Below are positions 56,693-64,000 of a DNA stretch of 64,000 nt, piece after piece (the first letter of the stretch is position 1; each line of letters opens with the position of its first letter). The stretch is from Caenorhabditis elegans (Eukaryota > Nematoda > Chromadorea > Rhabditida > Rhabditidae). The stretch is taken from the NCBI RefSeq assembly GCF_000002985.6, contig NC_003280.10, positions 12,582,501 to 12,646,500 of the forward strand, written 5' to 3'. Below the pieces are notes generated by a model, which searched no databases, was not told the DNA's origin, and saw only the letters and a list, made by a program, of their open reading frames with translations. The translations under genes and the position numbers were made by a program.

Positions 56693-57544
56693 ACCATGTG
56701 AGTTCCTAGAAACCCGTAGTTTTTTGGGTCCTTTTCAAATTCAAAGGTAAAATTGCAGCCGACGTTGTGCGAGTACTAAATTTTATAGTTTTTCATACGT
56801 TTCTGCAAATATTTCTCTACTGCATTAACTTGAGAGCATTGCATTAAGTCACAAAAAATCATACAAAATTTTAAATAGTTAAACCAAATTTTGTGAGCTT
56901 TTATTATCTTCAATATTCTTTATGAACTAAAATTTAAGAAAACACATCTTTATGTCCTTCATCTTTTTTTTCATTTTGTGTGGCGACGTGGTTTGTGACC
57001 GACGACCTGCGATATTGATCTATAAAAAGGTCAGACGCTTATAAAGTTTTAGAACTGATGTGTGGCGCGACTATTTTTAAATTTTCTCGAGCTCTTTTGT
57101 AATTATAAATTACAGTTTCAATTGAAAATTTGATTTATCTTTTTTTGGATTACAATTTCTTGCTTGGTAGCTTTGCTTCACAGACAACCGAGATAAAGCC
57201 ATCAAAAGTTAGCAGCGGACATTTTGCGTGTTAGTGAGATCTTAGTACAAGGTGTCAGGTACACTAAACAACTGGAACAATACGAAAAAAATTGAAAAAA
57301 GTGCTAAACATTCCCCAAAAATCTTCAAATGTATGTACCAGGTCTGTCAGATTATTTGAAAAGATATGTTTCGGAATTTGTGTCGATTGTGACTTAGTAT
57401 CGTTCCACACATCAAAAAATGGAGAGACCAATTAATCCGTTTGTTTCGGTATATTTGACCTTTCGAAATAGTACAGTAACCCTACAGTAGCCATTTTTTA
57501 AGAATGCAGGTCTATAAAGAAAAGAAAAATCAGTTAATCCGTTT

Positions 57545-57665
57545 GTCTCAAAAATTTGGCGATTTGAACTCAAAGCTTACGTTGGAAATTATGTCGGTCA
57601 AGCATCATTAAGTAATCATTTATACTGCGAGAAAGAACCAACTGGTAAGTTGTGTTGCAGCCGAC
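57545..57665 (+). pseudogene. Relic of a nuclear receptor ligand-binding exon
   Basis: AACTCAAAGCTTACGTTGGA, then ATTATGTCGGTCAAGCATCATTA, and a final GGTAAGT..GTTGCAGCCGACA track the intact receptor exon at 55460-55560 (donor and following GCAGCCGAC included). The frame has a stop where the intact copy reads HYYGIT. No flanking exons found. Confidence 0.7.
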
Positions 57666-57699
57666 ATTTCACGTGCATATCTTCGAGAGGCGTTGCTGG

Positions 57700-58167
57700 C
57701 AGATCCCGTAATGTGTCGGCTGCATCTCCAGAGATACATTTGTCGTTTTACAGGTTTGAATGAACCCCTGCGCCGAAATTTAGTGTTTGCATGCAGCCGA
57801 CATTATCAGGGTTTTGATATTATTCCTAACATTTCTCTATGTTTCTAGTCACTAAAATACTGTAGCGATTTCATATTTATTATTACTGTTCTTTGAAAAA
57901 TACCATTGGAGGGATATTAGTCGAGCCAGTTTTTTTTCGCAACATACCCAAAAAGCTAATCTCCATCCAAATCTTGGCACTGTCTACAGTAGTCCGCGTA
58001 GTTTGTAGTTTTTCAGAAAAAACAAACCCGCAGACATCGAAATAGGCCACTTTAGGTTGGGGGCCGCCCACTGCATCTCGATTTACATTTCAATAAATTT
58101 GAAATCTCATTGTGTCATTTTAAGTTTTCAGCAAACATCATGTTCAAATAATATTTAATTTTTTTCC
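57700..58167. other. Spacer upstream of the ligand-domain-only gene
   Basis: GCAGCCGACATT motifs at about 57657 and 57792, otherwise nothing. TTTTTTTCCAG at 58158-58168 is a possible trans-splice acceptor. Confidence 0.45.
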
Positions 58168-58200
58168 AGTTTTTAAAGCAATTTTCTAACGAAGAGCAAA

Positions 58201-60240
58201 ATGAGCAACTCGGACGAACAGATTTTGCAGTTCTATGTGGAGCATTTCGAAAAGGCATTAGAAAAGACACAAAATGTACTCCTGGAGTTTGCAGAGGTGA
58301 GCTTTATTTTTTGGTGGTATTTTTTCAAACTGATTGGAAAATGTATTTTTATGATTCTTTGGGTCCAAATCAGGGGTGGGCGGCAAACGATTTTTTTTCG
58401 GCAAATCGGTAAACCGGCAATTTGCCGATTTGCCGAATTTGTAGACAAATCAGTTTGCCAAATATCATAGTAAAACGCTTCAGAAATTTCAGAATTTTTT
58501 TAAATCCAAATTCAAAAATTCAAAGTTGAGAACCGAAAATTTTCAAAAAATTTTAGGATCTATTTTCCATTGATTTGATACATTTTTCTTTAGTAAAATA
58601 GCAATGAAAACACAAAAAAAACAATTAAAGATAGTCAGAAACTAACAATTAAAAATTTAGAGACAATGCAAGCGCACTATTTTAATTTACATGTTTTTTT
58701 CACCTCTAATTCAAATATTTTCAGAGCCCCCTAAATCACTTGAAGCCAACAAAACGAGCTACAGATGCGCAGGCTTTTCAGTTCAACTCCACGTGTCCTG
58801 GAGTGGAAAATCTGAACAAACTGGAACGAGAAGCCCTATTTCAGCAGAGCTCCTTTGTAAACTTATGGCTAAACTTGGCCTATACTTGCTCGAAATCTAG
58901 CTTAAGCTTTTGGGATAGTAGAGATCAAGGAAGCGAGGGAGGGTAAGTAGAAAAAGTCAACTCAAATAAATAAAAATATAAAAAATTCCAGAAAATTGGA
59001 AGTATTCATGCCAAGACTCCACGACTCACTCACCACCGAGTTCCACAGAATTCACTTGGACCCACAAGAGTTTGCGACAATTTGTGCAATTACAACGTGG
59101 AAGATACATCAATGGGGTACTGTAGAAGCGAATACTGTAGCCGGGCAGCACTATTTGGCGGTTATCAAGGAGCTTAACAATCATCACAAGGTTGGTAAAT
59201 TTCACTGGCTTTCTCGTTTTTTTTTAATTTGGCATATTTGGCAGTTGAATATTTCAAAAAAAAAACTCTTTAAAAAAAAGTTTTTTTTTGAAACTTGAAA
59301 AAATCATTTTGAAAATTTGGAAACATTCTATAAACTTTTTACAGTTATATTTGGTCATTAAGGTGGTGTAGTCGAATTTTTTTTATTGCTTTATTTTTTT
59401 TTATTTCTCAAAATTGTCTGAAAACACCGAATTTCATAATGAAACTTCTTGAAAACATCTCAGAAAAAGTTATGATGGCCTAAAAATGGCTTAAATGTAG
59501 TTAAAATTTGAAATCTGACCAACTTGTCAAGCGGCTGGAAACAATTTTTTTTTGAAATCACCTTCAAATTTTGTGTATAAAACGTAATTATCTTGCGTTT
59601 TCAACTTTATTTAGGTGTTTTCAATCAACGGCGAGATTTTTAAATTATTTTAACCAAATCTTGGTGTCTATCGACTTTAAAACACCTAAATGAAGTTGAA
59701 AACGTAAGATAATTACATTTTATACCCAAAATTGGACGGTGATTTCAAAAAAGTTAATTTCTAGCCGCTTGATAAGTCGGTCAAATTTCAAATTTTAACT
59801 ACAATTAAGCCATTTTTGAGACATCATAACTTTGTTTTTTGAAGTTTTAAAGAAATTTCATTATGAAATTCGGTGTTTTCAGACAATTTTGAGTCTAATA
59901 AGCAATTAAAACTACCTTTAATAAAATTTTTCGTTTTGATTTATCGGCACTTTGTCGGCACAAATATTAAAACGCCATTGCTGGATACCAAAATTTAAAT
60001 AAAAGCTACAAAAGGTATGTACAGTACCCCAAAAATTTCCAGAAAACCACGACAATGCGAGATTTCGAGAGAGCTTTGAGAATAACAGAAATCATATCAT
60101 TACTGGTGCCGATTGGGGTGAGTTCTGGTTTTTTCCAATTAGAAGTGCATGTAATAAAAACAATATTTTTTCAGCGAATGCTCCAGGAAGTGAAAACCCT
60201 CTATGAAACACTGGGAATTAAGGATGACGGCAGGGAATAA
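58201..60240 (+). CDS. Nuclear-receptor ligand-binding-domain-only protein
   Basis: Exons 58201-58296, 58725-58942, 58992-59190, 60043-60117 and 60175-60240 give 217 residues. It aligns with the C-terminal half of the receptor at 54199: matching exon phases, an identical 75-nt penultimate exon (ALRITEIISLLVPIG against ATRIAEITLLIGPIF), and DPQEFATICAITTWKI against DIFEYAALKSMCIWKL. I find no zinc-finger exon upstream to 56700. ATG 58201 follows a probable acceptor at 58168. It could modulate other receptors by heterodimerisation, be a hormone sensor without DNA binding, or be a decaying gene. Introns 1 and 3 carry repeat insertions. Confidence 0.82.
58371..58470. mobile_element. hAT-type MITE, left terminus only
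   Basis: CAGGGGTGGGCGGCAAACGA is a perfect family terminus. No right terminus is found in the intron. Confidence 0.7.
59361..59920. mobile_element. Palindromic MITE (AAGGTGGTGTAGTCG) in ligand-domain gene intron 3
   Basis: Same family as 16645-17241: inverted arms with ATGAAATTCGGTGTTTTCAG, centre near 59640. It makes up most of the 852-bp intron. Confidence 0.85.
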
Positions 60241-60671
60241 TTTTTGGCAATTTTTATTGAATTTTTTAAACTCTAATATAAATAATATTTTTTTCTTCAT
60301 ACAAATCTTAATTTATAATTTTCAAAAAAAATTTTTCGGCTTCTGCTATTAACTTCCTCATAAACAACATATGTGAACCATTTTTTCATTTCTTTCGAAA
60401 AAAGAGCACTTATGACTTTTCAAATGCTTCCTTTTGTCTTTTTAATCTCTCGTTCTTTTTTTTCAAAATTTTATTAGCCACTTGTTATTCTTAGAGACCA
60501 TATGGTTCAGCTCGTCAAAGGATTTTGAGTTTTTTGTACGAGTTTGAAGAGGTTGTAAAAATTAATGAAGATATTAAGTATTTCTAATAAGTGTCTTCGA
60601 ATTGTGGGTAGGTTCTTCAGAAATTTTCGAATTAAAAAAAAATTTCGGTTTTTTTCCACTTTTTTATTTTT

Positions 60672-60955
60672 TAAAGGTGGTGTAGTCAATTTTTTACTGC
60701 TTTATTAGACTCAAAAATGTCTGAAAACATCGAATTTCTTAATGAATCTTCTTGAAAACTTCTAAAAAAACGTTATGACGGCTCAAAAAATGACCTAAAA
60801 TTAGTTAAAATTTGAAATTTGACCGACTTGTCAATGTCGCAGCAGCTGGAAACTAACTTTTTTGAAATCACCGTCCAATTTTGAGCATAAAATGTAAATA
60901 TCTTGCGGTTTAAACTTCATTTAGGTATTTTAATGACGATGGACGGTGAGATTTG
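60672..60955. mobile_element. Half copy of the AAAGGTGGTGTAGTC MITE
   Basis: Left arm and centre only (ends ACGATGGACGGTGAGATTTGG), followed by A-rich sequence. Confidence 0.75.
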
Positions 60956-61129
60956 GCAAAAAAATTTAAAATTACTATTTTTCAAAATTTTTAGAAAATT
61001 TTTAGAATTTTTAAAAAATTTATTTAGAAAATCAAAAAAAAACATTTTAAATTCAAATAATAAGAGTTTTAGAAAAAATTTAAACCCAAATTTGAAAAAA
61101 AAAAAATTTTTGTTTTCGAAGATTTAACT

Positions 61130-61945
61130 TAAAACGTTGAAACTTCCAACCCTCCCCACATTCCCTAAATCCTTTTAGTCAAATGAAAAAAGCTAAAATT
61201 AGTACACAATTTGACTTATAGTGCACACTGACGTTGCCACGATTTTATTGGGTTGAAATGTCGAAGGACTAGGCATAATAGGATAAAATCCAATAATTTG
61301 TAATTCACGTGGGTGGGATTTATATAAGATTGAGGGCTTTTTGTTCTGGATTTTCATTATTTCTTTTTTGGTTTGCGGTATTTTTGCGGCTTATCTCACT
61401 ATCAGTGTTTTAAAAACAGACCCGTGATATCTCGGCTGCTTCGCCTTTCTTCATTTTCACCCGTTATATGTCCGCTGCTAGTTTTATTCCCGGTATGCAA
61501 AACTCATGCCCGGAAAGTGTCGGCTGCTGATTTCATGGTCACTGATCTTCAAACAAAATTTCCTGTATTTTCACCAAAACAAGATATTGTCAATTTCCCC
61601 CTATCTCATGTCGGTTTCTTTTTTTTTTCGGTTTTTTTTTTCAATATGCAAATATGGTTTTCCTTATATCTTCTTCATCTTTTCGACAACTCTTGTATTG
61701 AAATTTTTGCGAAAAAAAAGATGGAGAAATAACATTCATTTTTCAAACACACACCGGAGCCCCGTTATTTACCACACCTGACAATTACACGTTTTGTTTT
61801 TCAAAAGATAAATACAGATTCCATTCAACAATCGGGGATTATAGGTTTTCTGGTGATGGATGCAGATAATGGGTTGAGTTTTTTTTTTTGAAATTTTGAA
61901 TTTTTGCGGATTTCATTCAGCATCTCCCTAACAAAATTTGTTTAG
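61130..61945. other. Spacer with TATA-like and GTCGGCTGCT motifs
   Basis: ATTTATATAAG at about 61318 could be a promoter. The frame behind it (61373-61732) contains reverse-oriented GCAGCCGACA repeats and low-complexity Phe codons, so no gene is called. Confidence 0.4.
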
Positions 61946-62232
61946 AGGAAAACTAGCACCCGACACCTCCAGGGCATGCGTTTTTATGTAGAAGCAGACA
62001 CCTCGCGGGCATACGTTATGTTAGGTCGAACTAGCAACCGACATTTTCCGGTTGTTTCTCATGAAGTTGAAATAGCAGCCGGCACCTCCCGGGCGCATGT
62101 TTTACCCAAATAGACTAGCAGCCGACACCTCACGGGTGCAAGTTATACCAGAGAAACTAGCAGCCGTCACCTCACGGGCGTATCTTATGCCAACATAGAC
62201 TAGCAGCCGACACCTCCCGGGCGCAGGCCGAC
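61945..62232. repeat. Tandem array of AGCAGCCGACACCTCCCGGG units
   Basis: Six variants spaced 45-60 bp. Reverse-complement copies at 61420-61540 make the whole region an imperfect inverted repeat. Confidence 0.75.
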
Positions 62233-63200
62233 CCCAAATGGGACAGCGGCAAAGTTATCTCTAAACAAATGCTCAGCTTAAAGCTTCCATCAAAACTTCA
62301 CTCAGGTACCACGGTTCCCACGCCCACTCCTCCCCATACAGGTGTATATCCCTATATTTGATCTACACCTCAAATTCCGTGTGTCTCCACACCTGCGTCT
62401 CTCCGCCCAATCACTATCCCTATGCTTGTTTCCGTTTCCCTCTCGTCACCAGCAGCTCTCAATTGTTTACAGAGCTCATTGCCTCTTGCTTCTCCAATTT
62501 TTTTTTCGTTCGCCTCCTTCTTCGTTCGTCCCGTTTTTGCCAAGTCTGGCCGGATATTTTTGGTTTTTTTAGGCTTCCGACATTCTGGCATGGTCACCAA
62601 CTTTTCTTTTTTTTCTGAAAATAGGGAAAACTGGATTAAGCTCGAGCAATGAGAATCACGAATCACATTTCTCTCTACTCAAAAATCATAGAAATCTGAC
62701 CTAAAATGAGATTTCCTGTGAGAAAACTTCCTGATTTCCGTTTTCCAGCCTGTTTGGTTTTCAGGCTTCTTAGGCTTTTAGGCTTTTTATCTCTCATTAA
62801 ATACTTCCCGGTCCAAAGACGAATTCTCAATAAAACTAGGAAATCAAAAAAGCAGAAAATTTCCCAAAAAAAAACGTTGCATTTTTTGCTTTTGCACCGA
62901 ATTCCCTCCCCTCCCGGCACGAAAAATTTGATTAGTGAAGCGGGAAACCGGGGCCAGCAGGCCAGCAGGGATGAGCTGTATTTCAAGCGGAAGGAAATTC
63001 TCCCGGCGCTGCACACTTTGAGTTTTGACTTTATAGCTTAGTTTAACCTGTTTTTGTGGAGTTTTGAACTCAAACATTTTGAAAATTTTGTTGTTTAGAA
63101 GCCAGGCGAGCTTGATATTCGATTTTCTCTGGCAAAAAACTGAGAAAAAAGGAGAAAAATATATTATATTTAAGTTAATGAAAAACAAACGTCACTGTGA
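62233..63200. other. Right-hand spacer, no supported gene
   Basis: Several overlapping ORFs (62342-62652, 62706-63041) on both strands are not supported by domains or splice logic. CT-rich around 62380-62480. Confidence 0.4.
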
Positions 63201-63305
63201 ACTTTTAGCCGGAAATTCAAATTTTTAAATCTATAAACGGTGAAATAAATTTGAATTGCCCCTGTAGATGGCGACGCCCACAAAATGGTTAGTGCAGGTC
63301 TGTAA

Positions 63306-63774
63306 CAGGGGTGGGCGGCAAACGATTTTTTCCGGCAAATCGGCAAATCGGCAAATTGCTGGAATTGAAAATTTCCGGCAAATCGGCAAACAGGCAAATT
63401 GCCGATTTGCCGAATTTGCCGTAAAAAAGCGAAATTTGCCGAAAAGTTTTTAAGTGTTTTTGTCTCATAAAAAATTCCTCTAAACGTTTCCGGCAAATTT
63501 GATATCCGGCAAACGGCAAATCGGCAATTTGCCAAAAATGAAAATTTCCGGCAAATCGGCAAACCGACAATTTGCCGATTTGCCGAATTTGCCGGAAAAA
63601 CGCGAAATTTGCCGAAAAGTTTTTAAGTGTTTCCGTCTCATAAAAAATCTCTCTGAACATTTCCGGCAAATCTGATATCCGGCAAACGGCAAATCGGAAA
63701 TTTGCCAAAAATGAAAATTTCCGGCAAATCGGCAAACCTGCAATTTTCCGAACGTCAATTGCCGCCCACCCCTG
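63306..63774. mobile_element. hAT-type MITE with perfect 8-bp target-site duplication
   Basis: Ends CAGGGGTGGGCGGCAA and TTGCCGCCCACCCCTG, flanked on both sides by GTCTGTAA (63298-63305 and 63775-63782). 469 bp of repeated GGCAAATCGGCAAA words with no transposase. An 8-bp duplication and CAGGG ends define hAT elements. Confidence 0.93.
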
Positions 63775-64000
63775 GTCTGTAACTCGGGCCGGCCCATTTT
63801 CGGGGGCTTTGTCGGCAAGAAGCGGGTGATAGCGGGCGACACTGTGTTACTCGTCAGGTGCTACCCGCTAGTTCTGCAGCCGACATCTCACAGGACTCCA
63901 ACCCAGAACATGAGGCCCTCCCTAAAACCATACTATACTTCAGCGACCGACACTTTACGGGGCCCTGAAAAAACTTTCGTACCACCCATAGTTTTTCCTT

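Noticed and set aside
62342-63041. Overlapping ORFs on both strands that could be a gene at the right end
   Set aside because: Several frames are open at once in CT-rich DNA and none shows a domain or convincing splice sites. An exon of a gene beyond the window cannot be excluded.
63170-63842. Long minus-strand ORFs rich in FAGNF and PICRF repeats
   Set aside because: They are read-throughs of the hAT-type MITE words TTTGCCGG and CGGCAAATCG, not genes.
1-64000. tRNA, rRNA or snRNA genes
   Set aside because: I looked for cloverleaf-type ends, A/B boxes and conserved rRNA words on both strands and found none that I could support by eye.

Overview
The window reads as a nematode chromosome-arm segment, almost certainly Caenorhabditis elegans. 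It has introns of about 50 nt with GTAAGT/TTTCAG borders, dense fold-back and MITE repeats, degenerate TTAGGC telomere-like repeats, expanded families of nuclear receptors, lipases and small secreted peptides, and a twelve-homeodomain gene that I recognise as ceh-100 (recalled, not searched). There is no operon-like or prokaryotic organisation. All exon maps below are my own readings of splice sites and frames.

Region 1 (1-22.2 kb): a fold-back transposon, then ceh-100 on the minus strand, with 16 exons between 21180 and 1951 and about 1,307 residues. Every exon length I derived is a multiple of three. The homeodomains fall into three types in the order ABC-ABC-AB-AB-AB. Its AT-rich introns carry fold-backs, a minisatellite and a nested transposon stack.

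Region 2 (22.3-30.7 kb): an intact secreted class 2-type lipase (+), an eIF2-alpha-kinase-like protein kinase without sensor domains (+), the first small secreted peptide gene, and a second lipase in opposite orientation that has lost its catalytic serine motif through a small frameshifting deletion.

Region 3 (31-47 kb): eight more members of the secreted-peptide family (nine in all). The usual member has a signal peptide, an RxRR processing site directly after it, and a conserved second exon ending in PVFGK or FGGR, like an amidated peptide precursor. Two neighbours are precisely intronless. Several share an upstream GATA-containing module and a TATA box. A compact LTR element of about 1.55 kb with near-identical LTRs and a 5-bp target duplication lies among them.

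Region 4 (47-52.3 kb): two tandem paralogues of an unrecognised multi-pass membrane protein, and a minus-strand six-exon gene for an unrecognised acidic/basic protein with a glycine-rich, repeated C-terminus.

Region 5 (52.8-64 kb): a nuclear hormone receptor gene whose first intron is telomere-like DNA, an exon relic of a receptor copy, a paralogue with only the ligand-binding half, and many repeats, including a hAT-type MITE with a perfect 8-bp target duplication.

I see no rRNA, tRNA, CRISPR array or viral coding region. Functional links between the genes are not evident apart from shared promoter style in the peptide/lipase block, which suggests (inference) gut-type expression.
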